From: an uncultured SAR86 cluster bacterium
Lineage (GTDB): Bacteria > Pseudomonadota > Gammaproteobacteria > Magnimaribacterales > D2472
Assembly: GCA_902582355.1 (NCBI GenBank)
Contig: CACHRR010000001.1
Span: 62,001 to 126,000 of the forward strand
Direction of reading: 5' to 3'
DNA: 64,000 nucleotides
In this document: in pieces, positions 1-10,700 of the stretch
How positions within the stretch are numbered: position 1 is the stretch's first letter
Layout of the letters: each line of letters begins with the position of its first letter
The notes under the pieces: generated by a model
Databases searched by the model: none
Told to the model about the DNA's origin: nothing
Seen by the model: the letters and a program-made list of their open reading frames with translations, nothing else
Made by a program: the position numbers and the translations under genes

Positions 1-309
1 ACATTCTCCACAGCCAATCCATGGATAAATGACGTACTTTTTGCCGATGGTGATATTTTTAACTTTATTTCCAATTTCAACAACCTCACCATAAACTTCA
101 TGACCTAAAGCAAGAGCATCATTCATTAGAGGTACAGGTAATTTTGCTCCTTCACCAAGTTGGAAATAACCCTCATGAATGTGTACGTCTGAATGACATA
201 CCCCACAAGCAATAGTCTTAATTAAGATTTCTTTTCCACAAGGTTTAGGTTTTGTAATTTCATATTCTGAAATTGGTTCTCCATTTTTGGTAAATTGGAA
301 TGCTTTCAC
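1..309 (-). CDS. Zinc-dependent alcohol dehydrogenase, N-terminal part (runs off the left edge)
   Basis: Reverse-strand translation from GTG at 309: (V)KAFQFTKNGEPISEYEITKPKPCGKEILIKTIACGVCHSDVHIHEGYFQLGEGAKLPVPLMNDALALGHEVYGEVVEIGNKV...YPWIGCGEC; GroES-like zinc ADH motifs (CGVCHSD, GHE, GCGEC). Confidence 0.85.
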   Translation of the reverse strand, partial: MKAFQFTKNGEPISEYEITKPKPCGKEILIKTIACGVCHSDVHIHEGYFQLGEGAKLPVPLMNDALALGHEVYGEVVEIGNKVKNITIGKKYVIYPWIGCGEC

Positions 310-313
310 TTTA

Positions 314-394
314 TTATTTATCTTTGTTAGATACAACCCAGTACAGAAGGGCAATTAGTACTATATTACCAATAATATAGGTAGTAAGATCCAT
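314..394 (-). CDS. Putative 26-aa single-TM microprotein
   Basis: Reverse strand ATG..TAA: MDLTTYIIGNIVLIALLYWVVSNKDK; hydrophobic core with basic tail; ends 4 nt before the ADH start. Confidence 0.35.
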   Translation of the reverse strand: MDLTTYIIGNIVLIALLYWVVSNKDK

Positions 395-395
395 G

Positions 396-515
396 CTAAC
401 TTGTCATGTATATAAGAGCTAGAATCAAAGATATATATAGAGAAAAATAAATATATATTCCAAATTTAAAGTCTTTCTTTAAGTTTTCATCTTTTATATT
501 TTTTAGGTCAGTCAT
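396..515 (-). CDS. Putative 39-aa single-TM microprotein
   Basis: Reverse strand ATG..TAG: MTDLKNIKDENLKKDFKFGIYIYFSLYISLILALIYMTS; charged N-terminus then a TM helix; separated by 1 nt from the next micro-ORF. Confidence 0.35.
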   Translation of the reverse strand: MTDLKNIKDENLKKDFKFGIYIYFSLYISLILALIYMTS

Positions 516-564
516 ATTTTGCTATTTTATATCAATGTGATATCTTAAATTTATATTAAATTTT

Positions 565-960
565 ATGAAACGTCTAAGCTTATTTTTTATTTTTTTCTTG
601 ATATCATGCGATAACAGTAATGAGGTAAACGTCTCACTTGTCCCTGATTTTGGTTATCATATAGATAGAATTGTCTCTGTGCCAGAGGGTCAAACTATTG
701 TTGGTCAGTTTACAGCATCTATTCCAGAGGGAGCGAGTCAAATTAATTATTCTTCATCCAACATTGATCTATCAATTTCTTCTGAGGGATTGCTTTCTTT
801 TAATATTCTTCCTGATTATGAAACATTAAGTGAACATTTAACTGTCATAACTGCATCTAATGATTCAGGATCAGATCAAATAAATGTTAAAGTAAAAGTC
901 TTAGATACATTATGTGAGTTTAATACTGCGGCTGTATTTGACAGTTGTATATTTGAATAG
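565..960 (+). CDS. Hypothetical lipoprotein with possible cadherin/Ig-like fold
   Basis: MKRLSLFFIFFLISC lipobox-type signal; remainder looks beta-rich (VSVPEGQTIVGQFTASIPEGA...). Confidence 0.6.
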   Translation: MKRLSLFFIFFLISCDNSNEVNVSLVPDFGYHIDRIVSVPEGQTIVGQFTASIPEGASQINYSSSNIDLSISSEGLLSFNILPDYETLSEHLTVITASNDSGSDQINVKVKVLDTLCEFNTAAVFDSCIFE

Positions 961-969
961 AGGTAAATT

Positions 970-1536
970 ATGAAGAAATTTCTACTAATTATATTTTTTG
1001 TAATACAAACATCACATGCTGATGTTGAAATTGGATCAGATTTTGAGCCTGGGGACGTTATAAGTGCTGAAGAATTTAATAATAAATTCAATGCAATAAA
1101 CGGTGTCTTGGGCGAAATTACAGACTCTGATTTAATTGGTAATTGGGAATGTATTAGTTACTTTTCTTCTGTAGGATTTATACCTGATGCATATCAAATT
1201 GAAAATGGAGGAAATGGACAAGTAGGAAATGGTAAATTTTTCTCCATCAATGCAACTTTAAATTTATCCGAAACCGATGATGATCCAAGTATTAACTCGC
1301 CAAAATCATGGACTATCTCAAAGGATGGTGTTGTAAACTCTGACGCAGGTTTATCAGGTGTTTATACTCTAATTGGCAATATAATTTTTTTTCACGACGA
1401 TGGCACTGGTACGTTTGATGAGGATGAAGTTAGAGATGTAACTTTTTCAATAAATAGGATGAACGCATCCAAACTAGCACTTGTTGAAAGTGTAGATAAC
1501 AAACAAGTTGTTATTTGTGAATTGACATCCTCTTAA
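970..1536 (+). CDS. Hypothetical secreted protein
   Basis: N-terminal signal peptide MKKFLLIIFFVIQTSHA; starts 9 nt after the lipoprotein stop; C-terminal region resembles a lipocalin-like beta barrel (LIGNWECIS...). Confidence 0.6.
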   Translation: MKKFLLIIFFVIQTSHADVEIGSDFEPGDVISAEEFNNKFNAINGVLGEITDSDLIGNWECISYFSSVGFIPDAYQIENGGNGQVGNGKFFSINATLNLSETDDDPSINSPKSWTISKDGVVNSDAGLSGVYTLIGNIIFFHDDGTGTFDEDEVRDVTFSINRMNASKLALVESVDNKQVVICELTSS

Positions 1537-1539
1537 AGG

Positions 1540-1616
<77 letters not shown>

Positions 1617-1639
1617 AACGAAAACGTATTATATACAAA

Positions 1640-2212
1640 TTATTCTATTGGGAAAGAGCATCCAGTACCGCCAATGCCGCAATAACCATTTGGATTTTTA
1701 GCTAAATACTGTTGATGATACTCTTCGGCTAAGAAATAGTTTTTTACTAGCTCAATTTCTGTTGTGATACTGTTTTTGTTATCAGATTTGAAATTATTTT
1801 TTATAAGTTCTTCTTGGTATATTTTTTGAGATTCAAGTGCAGCCTCTAGATCATTTTCATTATTTGTATAAATTACTGATCTGTATTGAGTTCCTATGTC
1901 ATTGCCTTGTCTCATTCCTTGAGTTGGATCGTGACATTCCCAAAAAATTTTTAATAATGTTTTGATATTTATAATTACTGGATCATATATAACTTTTACA
2001 ACTTCAACATGATTGGTATTTTTATAACAAACATCCTCATAGGTTGGATTTTCGGTATCTCCACCAGAATAACCAACAGAAGTAACGTATATGCCTGGTA
2101 AATCCCAAAATTTCTTTTCTATGCCCCAAAAACAGCCAGCTCCAAAGACAATTTCAACTAAATTTTCTGGCACTTTTCCTTCGAGAGGAATATTTTTTAA
2201 ATAATGTATCAT
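1640..2212 (-). CDS. msrA: Peptide-methionine (S)-S-oxide reductase
   Basis: GAGCFWGIEKKFWDLPGIYVTSVGYSGG...QYRSVIY...YHQQYLAKNPNGYCGIGGTGCSFP. Confidence 0.95.
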   Translation of the reverse strand: MIHYLKNIPLEGKVPENLVEIVFGAGCFWGIEKKFWDLPGIYVTSVGYSGGDTENPTYEDVCYKNTNHVEVVKVIYDPVIINIKTLLKIFWECHDPTQGMRQGNDIGTQYRSVIYTNNENDLEAALESQKIYQEELIKNNFKSDNKNSITTEIELVKNYFLAEEYHQQYLAKNPNGYCGIGGTGCSFPIE

Positions 2213-2214
2213 TT

Positions 2215-2958
2215 TTAATAAATTCCTTTAATACTTATTTCACCACTTATTATCTTTTCACGACAATTTTTTGTTTCAATAATAGCATTTCCTTGATTAT
2301 CTATATCTATAAAAATTGCAGTTTTTACAAATCTTTCCCCATCATATATTTCAACTTCTTTATTGATATGTACACAACTTTTTTTCCATTGATCTAACCA
2401 TTTAGCATCAAGATTATCAATTACTGAGATAAAATTTATCAAAATAAGATTTATGAGTTTATTTCTTTCTTCGTCAAGCTTAAATTCGGATAAATCACCC
2501 CACCATGATTGTTCTTTTTTTATATTGAGATTTATTCCAATTCCTACAATAGTCTTTATGTTTAGGCCTTTAGATTCAGTTTCTACTAGTATGCCCCCAA
2601 TTTTTTTATTTTTAAGAAGAATATCATTAGGCCATTTAAGCATTATTATTGGTTTATCAACTAGTTGGTCAATTGCCTTTTTGCATATGAGTCCTGAAAT
2701 CAAACTAATTGGTTTTAAAGATATATCCTTATTTGTACATATTGTCATATAAATATTGCCAGAATTAGGACTTGACCATGTTTTTCCTTTTCTTCCTCTT
2801 CCTTTTGTTTGTTTGTCAGAAACAATGATATGAAACTCTTTTTCGATATTTATTCTCTTTGCTTCGTCATTTGTTGAATCAATTTCTTTGAAAACTTCAA
2901 CATTCACCCTTTCAAGAGGTAAATTTTCCATTATTTTGCTTTTATTTAGCTTTTTCAA
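2215..2958 (-). CDS. birA: Biotin--[acetyl-CoA-carboxylase] ligase (catalytic domain only)
   Basis: IDSTNDEAKR, KGRGRKGKTWSSPNSGNIYMTI, LKWPNDILLKNKKIGGILVE motifs. Confidence 0.92.
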   Translation of the reverse strand: MKKLNKSKIMENLPLERVNVEVFKEIDSTNDEAKRINIEKEFHIIVSDKQTKGRGRKGKTWSSPNSGNIYMTICTNKDISLKPISLISGLICKKAIDQLVDKPIIMLKWPNDILLKNKKIGGILVETESKGLNIKTIVGIGINLNIKKEQSWWGDLSEFKLDEERNKLINLILINFISVIDNLDAKWLDQWKKSCVHINKEVEIYDGERFVKTAIFIDIDNQGNAIIETKNCREKIISGEISIKGIY

Positions 2959-3014
2959 TTTTAGAAATTAGTTGACTTAAAGTCATTCTAGAACAAAAAT
3001 AGCTACCTTTAAAT

Positions 3015-3098
3015 GGAGAGGTGGGTGAGTGGTTAATACCAGCAGACTGTAAATCTGCCGCTTCGGCTACGTAGGTTCGAATCCTACCCTCTCCACCA
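3015..3098 (+). tRNA. tRNA-Tyr (GTA)
   Basis: GGAGAGGTGGGTGAGTGG...AGACTGTAAATCT...long variable arm...GTTCGAATCCTACCCTCTCCACCA. Confidence 0.95.
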
Positions 3099-3145
3099 TT
3101 AATATTTCGGTCTTTTTTCATCTATAAAATATCTTATAAAAAAGG

Positions 3146-3174
3146 TTGAGTTTATAGTCTTTTAGAGTGATAAT
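3146..3174 (+). promoter_or_regulatory. sigma70-type promoter upstream of tRNA-Thr/tuf
   Basis: TTGAGT - 17 bp - GATAAT. Confidence 0.5.
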
Positions 3175-3205
3175 ACGGCACCAAAAATGGGATGCTTGTT
3201 TGCGG

Positions 3206-3280
3206 GCTCATATAGCTCAGCGGTAGAGCACTTGCTTGGTAAGTAAGAGGTCACCGGTTCAAGTCCGGTTATGAGCTCCA
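3206..3280 (+). tRNA. tRNA-Thr (GGT)
   Basis: GCTCATATAGCTCAGCGGTAGAGCACTTGCTTGGTAAGTAAGAGGTCACCGGTTCAAGTCCGGTTATGAGCTCCA. Confidence 0.95.
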
Positions 3281-3308
3281 CTTAACACAATTTTAGAGAG
3301 GCAAAAAA

Positions 3309-4499
3309 ATGGCTAGAGAAAAATTCGAGAGAACCTTACCTCACATAAATGTAGGTACTGTTGGTCACGTTGATCATGGAAAAACAACACTTACTGCTGC
3401 TTTAACAAAAGTTGCAGCTGAGGTTTTTGGTGGTGATGCAGTTGATTTTGCAAATATTGATAATGCTCCTGAAGAAAGAGAAAGAGGTATTACTATTGCA
3501 ACATCTCATGTTGAATACGTATCCACAGCTCGTCACTATGCACACGTAGATTGTCCAGGTCACGCGGATTATGTTAAAAATATGATTACTGGTGCTGCTC
3601 AAATGGACGGAGCTATTTTAGTTGTAAGTGCTGCTGACGGTCCTATGCCACAAACAAGGGAACACATTCTTTTAGCGAGACAAGTTGGTGTTCCGTATAT
3701 AGTTGTTTATATGAATAAAGCAGACCAAAACGACGATCCTGAGATGCTTGAATTAGTTGAGATGGAGATTAGAGAACTCTTAAATGAGTATGATTTCCCA
3801 GGAGATGATACACCAATTATTGTTGGAAGTGCGTTAAAAGCTCTTGAGGGCGACACATCTGAAATTGGAGTGCCTTCAGTCCAAAAATTAATTGAAACAT
3901 TAGATACATACGTTCCAGAGCCTGAAAGACCAGTTGATGGAAACTTTTTAATGCCTATAGAGGATGTCTTTACAATTTCTGGGAGAGGAACAGTTGTTAC
4001 TGGAAGAATTGAGACTGGTATTGTCAATACTGGTGATGCATTAGAAATTGTTGGTATCAAAGATACAACTGAAACGACATGTACCGGTGTTGAAATGTTT
4101 AGAAAATCTCTTGATGAGGGTAGAGCTGGCGAAAATTGCGGAATTCTTCTCAGGGGTGTTGAAAGAGATGCTGTAGAAAGAGGACAAGTATTAGCGAAAC
4201 CTAAGTCAATATCACCTCATACAAAATTTGAAGCTGAAATTTATGTACTAAGCAAGGATGAAGGTGGAAGACATACTCCATTTATGAATAATTACAGACC
4301 TCAGTTTTATTTTAGAACGACTGATGTAACAGGTGCATGTGAGTTACCTGATGGCACTGAAATGGTGATGCCTGGCGACAATATAAAAATGGTTGTTTCA
4401 TTAATTGCTCCTATTGCTATGGACGAGGGATTAAAATTTGCAATTAGAGAGGGTGGAAGAACTGTTGGTGCTGGCGTAGTATCAAAAATAGTAGAGTAA
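3309..4499 (+). CDS. tuf: Elongation factor Tu
   Basis: [54 protein letters not shown]. Confidence 0.99.
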   Translation: MAREKFERTLPHINVGTVGHVDHGKTTLTAALTKVAAEVFGGDAVDFANIDNAPEERERGITIATSHVEYVSTARHYAHVDCPGHADYVKNMITGAAQMDGAILVVSAADGPMPQTREHILLARQVGVPYIVVYMNKADQNDDPEMLELVEMEIRELLNEYDFPGDDTPIIVGSALKALEGDTSEIGVPSVQKLIETLDTYVPEPERPVDGNFLMPIEDVFTISGRGTVVTGRIETGIVNTGDALEIVGIKDTTETTCTGVEMFRKSLDEGRAGENCGILLRGVERDAVERGQVLAKPKSISPHTKFEAEIYVLSKDEGGRHTPFMNNYRPQFYFRTTDVTGACELPDGTEMVMPGDNIKMVVSLIAPIAMDEGLKFAIREGGRTVGAGVVSKIVE

Positions 4500-4512
4500 T
4501 ATAAGATTTTTT

Positions 4513-4545
4513 AGCCGAGGCTTTATGTCTCGGCTGATTTTTCTT
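4513..4545 (+). terminator. Rho-independent terminator after tuf
   Basis: AGCCGAG-gctttatgt-CTCGGCT followed by GATTTTTCTTT. Confidence 0.8.
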
Positions 4546-4568
4546 TGAAAGATATGAAAAAAAATTAT

Positions 4569-4644
4569 AGGCCAGTGGCTCAATTGGTAGAGCATCGGTC
4601 TCCAAAACCGGAGGTTGGGGGTTCGAGTCCCTCCTGGCCTGCCA
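4569..4644 (+). tRNA. tRNA-Trp (CCA)
   Basis: AGGCCAGTGGCTCAATTGGTAGAGCATCGGTCTCCAAAACCGGAGGTTGGGGGTTCGAGTCCCTCCTGGCCTGCCA. Confidence 0.95.
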
Positions 4645-4673
4645 AATGGAACGAACTGGTTGAGAGTTGAAAT

Positions 4674-5036
4674 ATGAATAAAGGATCTACTTCAAAATCT
4701 CTTGATAACCTTAAGTGGTTATTGGCTATGTTAGCATTTGCAGCAGCAGTAGTAGGGAATAGTTACTTTGTTGAAGTTGCATTTTTATATAGAGTGCTTG
4801 GAGTAATGCTTTTATTTGTTATTGGACTTTTTTTGATATCGCTTACTAGCTTTGGCTCAAATTCATTGAAATTAATGAAAGAATCAAGGACTGAAATTAG
4901 AAAAGTGGTTTGGCCAACAAGAATTGAAACTACTCAAACTTTTATGATTGTTTTTGGAGCAATTGTAATTTTATGTTTATTTTTTTGGGGCCTAGAGTCT
5001 CTACTATCTTTCTTAACAGGATTAGCTTTAGGGTAA
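4674..5036 (+). CDS. secE: Preprotein translocase subunit SecE
   Basis: SecE signature KESRTEIRKVVWPTRIETTQT; three TM segments; upstream of nusG. Confidence 0.96.
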   Translation: MNKGSTSKSLDNLKWLLAMLAFAAAVVGNSYFVEVAFLYRVLGVMLLFVIGLFLISLTSFGSNSLKLMKESRTEIRKVVWPTRIETTQTFMIVFGAIVILCLFFWGLESLLSFLTGLALG

Positions 5037-5039
5037 TTT

Positions 5040-5567
5040 ATGGAATGGTATGTAATTCAAGCTTATTCAGGATATGAGCAAAAGGTGAAAGCAGCTCTTG
5101 AAGAAAGAATATCACTGAATAATTTATCTGAAAAGTTTGGGGAAATCTTAATTCCAACTGAGCAAATTGTGGAACTAAAAGGTGGCGCAAAGAAAACTAC
5201 CGAGAGGAAGTTTTTCCCAGGTTATATTCTGATACAGATGCTTCTTGAGGATGATTCTTGGCAACTTGTTCAGTCAACACCTAGAGTTTCAGGATTCGTA
5301 GGTGGAACAAGAGATAAACCGCTTCCAATTTCTGAAGATGATGTCAATGGCATTATAAATAGAATCGAGGTAGGAGAGGATGCTCCTGCACCAAAAACAT
5401 TATATGAGCCAGGAGAAGTTATTAGAGTTTGCGATGGACCTTTTAATGATTTTAATGGAGTCGTCGAAAATGTAGATTATGAAAGAAATTTAGTAAAAGT
5501 TTCTGTCCAAATTCTTGGAAGAGCAACTCCTGTTGAGTTAGATTTTATGCAAATTGAGAAAACGTAA
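5040..5567 (+). CDS. nusG: Transcription termination/antitermination protein NusG
   Basis: [23 protein letters not shown]...[10 protein letters not shown]...KOW domain. Confidence 0.98.
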   Translation: MEWYVIQAYSGYEQKVKAALEERISLNNLSEKFGEILIPTEQIVELKGGAKKTTERKFFPGYILIQMLLEDDSWQLVQSTPRVSGFVGGTRDKPLPISEDDVNGIINRIEVGEDAPAPKTLYEPGEVIRVCDGPFNDFNGVVENVDYERNLVKVSVQILGRATPVELDFMQIEKT

Positions 5568-5995
5568 TGGCTAAAAAAATTGTAAATGTTTTAAAATTAC
5601 AAATTCCTGCAGGCGGAGCAAATCCAAGTCCTCCCGTTGGGCCAGCCCTTGGTCAAGTGGGCCTAAATATAATGGATTTTTGTAATGCCTTTAATTCCGC
5701 AACACAAGAGTCAGAAAAGGGCATTCCTCTTCCAGTTGTCATAAATGTATATGAAGATAAAACATTTGACTTTGTAGTTAAAACTCCACCGGCAGCAGTT
5801 TTGATCAGAAAAGAATTAAACATTCAAAAAGGAAGTGGCGAACCAAATAGAGAAAAAGTTGGAAAGTTGTCTAGATCGCAACTTGAAGATATTGCAAAGG
5901 CAAAAGAACCGGATTTAAACTCAAATGATATTGATGCTGCTGTTAAAATAATCGCTGGAACTGCCAGAAGCATGGGAGTTGAGACAGACCTATGA
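5567..5995 (+). CDS. rplK: 50S ribosomal protein L11
   Basis: [33 protein letters not shown]. Confidence 0.99.
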   Translation: MAKKIVNVLKLQIPAGGANPSPPVGPALGQVGLNIMDFCNAFNSATQESEKGIPLPVVINVYEDKTFDFVVKTPPAAVLIRKELNIQKGSGEPNREKVGKLSRSQLEDIAKAKEPDLNSNDIDAAVKIIAGTARSMGVETDL

Positions 5996-6681
5996 GCTTA
6001 ACTAAAAAACAAAAAATTATTTCAGAAAAGCTCAATAGTGAGCAAACTTACTCTATTGAAGAAGCGTTACAAATAATTCAATCAGTTAAATCAGAAAAAT
6101 TTGATGAATCCGTTGATATTTCAGTAAAACTTGGAGTTGATCCTAATAAGTCAGACCAAAATGTAAGAGGTGCTGTTACACTGCCGAACAGTCTTGGAAA
6201 AGAGATTATTGTTGCCGTTTTTGCTGACGGAGACCATGTTAACGACGCTGAAGCAGCTGGAGCAGATTTTATAGGTATGGATGATTTAGCTGATAAATTC
6301 CAAAAAGACGAAATAAAAGTAGATGTTGTAATATCAACAAATTCAGCAATGAAAGTTGTTGGAAAACTTGGACAAGTTCTTGGCCCCAAAGGGTTAATGC
6401 CTAATCCTAAAACAGGTACCGTTTCTGATGATATTTCCTCAGCAATCAAGAACGTTAAAGCAGGCCAAGTTAGATTTAGGACAGATAAAAATGGGATTAT
6501 TCATGGAAGTATTGGAAAGGTCTCTTTTAATGGAGATCAAATAAAAGCTAACGCTTTCGCATTAATTGAAGAGTTAAAAAAGTTAAAACCAGCATCTGCG
6601 AAAGGTGTTTTTATTGGTAATATTGCTTTAAGTAGCACTATGGGGCCTGGAGTAAAAATTAATCCAGGAGAATTGGTTTAA
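5992..6681 (+). CDS. rplA: 50S ribosomal protein L1
   Basis: [21 protein letters not shown] motif. Confidence 0.99.
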   Translation: MSLTKKQKIISEKLNSEQTYSIEEALQIIQSVKSEKFDESVDISVKLGVDPNKSDQNVRGAVTLPNSLGKEIIVAVFADGDHVNDAEAAGADFIGMDDLADKFQKDEIKVDVVISTNSAMKVVGKLGQVLGPKGLMPNPKTGTVSDDISSAIKNVKAGQVRFRTDKNGIIHGSIGKVSFNGDQIKANAFALIEELKKLKPASAKGVFIGNIALSSTMGPGVKINPGELV

Positions 6682-6699
6682 ATTTTAGTTTTGTTTAAT

Positions 6700-6838
6700 T
6701 ACAAAACTAGATAGTTGCGTTTACGCAGCCGTCAAAGACCGTAGGTGTCGAGAGACTTAATTTCCTACGTAGGTGGTGTTCAAATTGTAATTTTACAATT
6801 TGTCGCCAAATAGCCGAAAGGCTTTAATTGGAGAATTG
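6700..6838 (+). promoter_or_regulatory. Putative L10 leader (autoregulatory RNA)
   Basis: 160-nt rplA-rplJ gap with structured sequence (GCGTTTACGC; CCGTAGGTGTCGAGAGACTTAATTTCCTACGTAGGTGGTG; AAATTGTAATTTTACAATTT) at the position of the known L10 leader. Confidence 0.7.
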
Positions 6839-6840
6839 CT

Positions 6841-7371
6841 GTGGCATTATCTAAGAATGAAAAAGAAAGAATAGTAAAAGAAGTTAAAGAGGTTGCAATC
6901 AATGCTTCTTCTTTAGTTATTTCTGACGCTAGAGGTTTGAAAGTTTCTGAGCTTTCTGAGATTAGAAACAAAGCTAATGAATCTGGAATACATATACAGG
7001 TTATAAAAAACTCATTAGCAAAGCTTGCTTTTGAAGGAACTGATTTTGGTTGTTCAGATGAGGTATTATTCGGACCATCTTTATTTGCTTTTTCATTTGA
7101 AGAACCAGGTGCAGCTGCAAAATTGCTTAAAATATATGCAAAAAATTTTGATGACTTAGAAATTAAAGCTCTAGTTGTTGAAGGGCAATTACTAGATGGT
7201 AGTCAAATAGATATCTTGGCAAAACTTCCATCTAAAGAAGAAGCATATGGACTTATTGCAAATGTTTTACAGGCTCCTGTAAGCAAATTTGTTACTTTAT
7301 TAAATGAAGTACCAAGTGAGCTAGCAAGAGTTTTATCAGCAGTTCGAGACAAAAAAGAGGCGACAGCCTAA
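6841..7371 (+). CDS. rplJ: 50S ribosomal protein L10
   Basis: GTG start; ALSKNEKERIVKEVKEVA...; between rplA and rplL. Confidence 0.97.
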   Translation: MALSKNEKERIVKEVKEVAINASSLVISDARGLKVSELSEIRNKANESGIHIQVIKNSLAKLAFEGTDFGCSDEVLFGPSLFAFSFEEPGAAAKLLKIYAKNFDDLEIKALVVEGQLLDGSQIDILAKLPSKEEAYGLIANVLQAPVSKFVTLLNEVPSELARVLSAVRDKKEATA

Positions 7372-7389
7372 TATTATAAGGAGAATATA

Positions 7390-7770
7390 ATGGCAACTAG
7401 TAAAGATGATATTTTAAAAGCAATAGAAGAAATGTCTGTAATGGATTTAGTAGATCTCATTTCATCTATTGAGGAAAAATTTGGAGTAACTGCAGCTGCG
7501 GCAGTGGCAGCAGCACCTGCAGTGGCTCCCGGTGAAGATGCACCAGCTGCAGAAGAAAAAACAGAATTTGATGTTGTTTTATCAGCAGTAGGCGATCAAA
7601 AAGTGCAAGTTATAAAAGCAGTTAGAGCTATAACTGGTTTAGGGCTTAAGGAGGCCAAAGATATGGTCGATGGTGCTCCAAGTACCCTTAAAGAGGGAGT
7701 GAAAAAAGAAGAAGCTGAAGGTATGTTATCTCAGTTAACTGATGCTGGTGCAACCGGCGAGCTTAAATAA
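7390..7770 (+). CDS. rplL: 50S ribosomal protein L7/L12
   Basis: [42 protein letters not shown]. Confidence 0.99.
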   Translation: MATSKDDILKAIEEMSVMDLVDLISSIEEKFGVTAAAAVAAAPAVAPGEDAPAAEEKTEFDVVLSAVGDQKVQVIKAVRAITGLGLKEAKDMVDGAPSTLKEGVKKEEAEGMLSQLTDAGATGELK

Positions 7771-7793
7771 TAATAACTACATAGGAAGCATTT

Positions 7794-10700
7794 ATGTCAT
7801 ATAGCTATACAGAAAAGAAAAGAATAAGAAAAAACTTTGGTACTTTCGCTAAAGTAATGGATTTACCAAACTTAGTTGAAACTCAGACAAATTCTTATTC
7901 TGAATTTTTGCAAGCTGATGTAGCACCTGAAGCAAGAAAGAAACAAGGGCTTGAAGAGGTATTTCAAACCTTGTTTCCAATTAAAAGTGTTTCAGGAAAT
8001 GCTGCCCTAGAATATGTATCTTATGAATTAGGAAAAAATACCTATGATGTTCAAGAGTGTCTCATCCAGGGTCTTTCGTACTCAGCACCATTGAGAATTA
8101 AAGTTAAATTAGTCTTGTATGATAGAGAATCAAATTTTAAGGAAATAAAAGATATCAAAGAGGGCGAAGTCTTTATGGGCGAAGTACCTCTTATGACTGA
8201 TGATGCCTCATTTGTAATTAATGGAACCGAAAGAGTAGTTGTTTCTCAACTTCATAGATCACCTGGTGTATTTTATGATCACGATAAAGGCAAGACTCAT
8301 TCTTCAGGGAAAGTTTTGTATTCAGCAAGAATAATACCTTATAGAGGCTCATGGTTAGATTTTGAGTTTGATCCAAAGGATATTTTGTTTAGCCGAATTG
8401 ACAGAAGAAGAAAAATACCTGCAACTATTATGTTGCGTGCTCTTGATATGAGTACTGAAGAAATTTTATCTGAATTTTACGAGGAGGAATTAATAACAAT
8501 TGATAAAGATACTGTAAAAGTAGCGCTTGTTCCTGAAAGACTAAGAGGAGCAACATTACCTATAGATATAAAAGTTAAAAGTAAAGTTTATGTTGAGGCT
8601 GGAAAAAGAATAACTGCAAGACATATCAAAGAACTTACTGGATCAAAAGCTTCACACATCTCATTGGCAAATGAATTTATTATTGGAAAAGTATTATCTA
8701 AAGATATTTTTAATGAAGAAACTGGTGAAGTTTTATTTTCAGCAAATACCGAGATAGATGAAGAGATATTGTCTTCATTTATTGAGAATAATATCAAAGA
8801 AATAAAATGTTTATATATCAATGAATTAGATAAAGGACCATATATTTCAAATACCTTAAGGGTTGACCCATCATCAAATAGATTGGAAGCATTAGTAGAA
8901 ATATACAGAATGATGCGACCTGGCGAACCTCCTACAAAAGATTCTGCTGAGACTCTTTTTAATAATCTTTTTTTCAATGAGGAGAGATATGACCTGTCTG
9001 AGGTTGGAAGAATGAAATTCAATAGAAGACTTAAACTTGATGAAGATAAAGACAGTCCTCATATTCTTGATAAGCAGGACATAATCGAAGTTATGAGAGG
9101 TATTGTTAATATTCGTGATGGTCATGACATAGTTGATGATATTGATCACCTTGGTAATAGGCGGGTTCGATCTGTTGGAGAAATGACTGCCAATCAGTTT
9201 AGGGTTGGCCTCATCAGAGTTGAAAGAGCAGTAAGAGAAAGATTAAGTATGGCTGAAGCAGATGAATTAGGACCTCAAGATCTTATTAACGCAAAACCAG
9301 TTACTGCAGCAATTAAAGAGTTTTTTGGATCTAGCCAATTATCTCAATTCATGGATCAGAATAATCCACTATCCGAAATTACTCATAAAAGAAGAGTTTC
9401 TGCTCTTGGACCTGGAGGTCTTACAAGAGAAAGAGCAGGATTTGAAGTAAGAGATGTTCATCCAACTCACTATGGAAGAGTGTGTCCCATAGAAACTCCA
9501 GAAGGGCCAAATATCGGACTTATAAATTCCTTTGCATCATACTCGCGTACAAATCAATATGGATTCATAGAGACACCTTACAGAAAAGTAATTAATGGAA
9601 AAGTTACCAATGAAATTATTTACCTTTCTGCAATTGATGAAGCAGAACATGTTATAGCTCAAGCAAATGTTGTCTTAGATAAAAATAATAAATTTATTGA
9701 TGATTTAGTTGCTGTAAGGCATGCAAACGAGTTTGAGTTAATGTCACCAGACAGAATTGACTTGATGGATGTCTCACCTCAACAGGTTGTATCTATTGCT
9801 GCATCTTTAATTCCTTTTTTAGAACACGATGATGCAAATAGAGCATTAATGGGATCTAATATGCAACGTCAGGCTGTTCCTGTCTTGAGGGCTGAAAAAC
9901 CTCTTGTTGGAACAGGTCTTGAGACAGTTGTTGCAAGAGACTCAGGTGTTTGTGTGGTTGCTAAAAATGATGGTGTTGTTGAAAGTGTGGATGCATCAAG
10001 AATCGTTGTAAGAGTTACAGACAAAAAGTCAAAAACAGCATCAGATGTTTATAACTTAATTAAATATACAAGGTCAAATCAAAATACATGTATCAATCAA
10101 CGTCCAATAGTTAGAGCTGGCGATACAGTAAAATATGGAGATATTTTGGCTGATGGTCCATCTGTTGACAATGGAGAATTAGCATTAGGACAAAACATAA
10201 GAATTGCATTTATGCCATGGAATGGATACAACTTCGAGGATTCAATATTAATTTCTGAAAAAGTTGCAAGGGAGGATAGATTTACTTCAATTCACATTCA
10301 AGAAATTGTTTGTATTGCAAGAGATACTAAGTTGGGCTCAGAAGAAATAACTGCTGACATACCAAATGTTGGCGAAGGTTCACTTAATAAACTTGATGAA
10401 TGTGGAATTGTTTATGTAGGTGCTGAAGTAGAGCCAGGAGACATTCTTGTTGGCAAAATTACTCCAAAAGGTGAAACTCAATTATCACCTGAGGAAAAAT
10501 TATTAAGAGCAATATTTGGAGAAAAAGCTTCAGATGTTAAAGATACATCTCAGAGATCAAGTTCAAAAGGAACAGTCATTGGAGTAGAAGTATTCACCAG
10601 AGATGGAGTCGAAAAAGATGATAGAACATTGGCAATTGAACAAGATCACCTAGATCAATCAAAAAAAGATGCAGATGATGAGGCGTTTGTTGTAGAACAA

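Noticed and set aside
2972-2994. TTGACT...TAGAAC as a promoter for tRNA-Tyr
   Set aside because: Spacing between the boxes is only about 11 bp; not credible as sigma70.
3402-4060. Antisense ORFs inside tuf (3402..3602 and 3707..4060, minus)
   Set aside because: Shadow ORFs opposite a highly conserved gene; no RBS or recognisable product.
6078-6449. 123-aa antisense ORF inside rplA
   Set aside because: Opposite a conserved L1 coding sequence; artefact of codon bias.
8588-9149. Antisense ORFs inside rpoB
   Set aside because: Shadow ORFs; rpoB frame is clearly the coding one.
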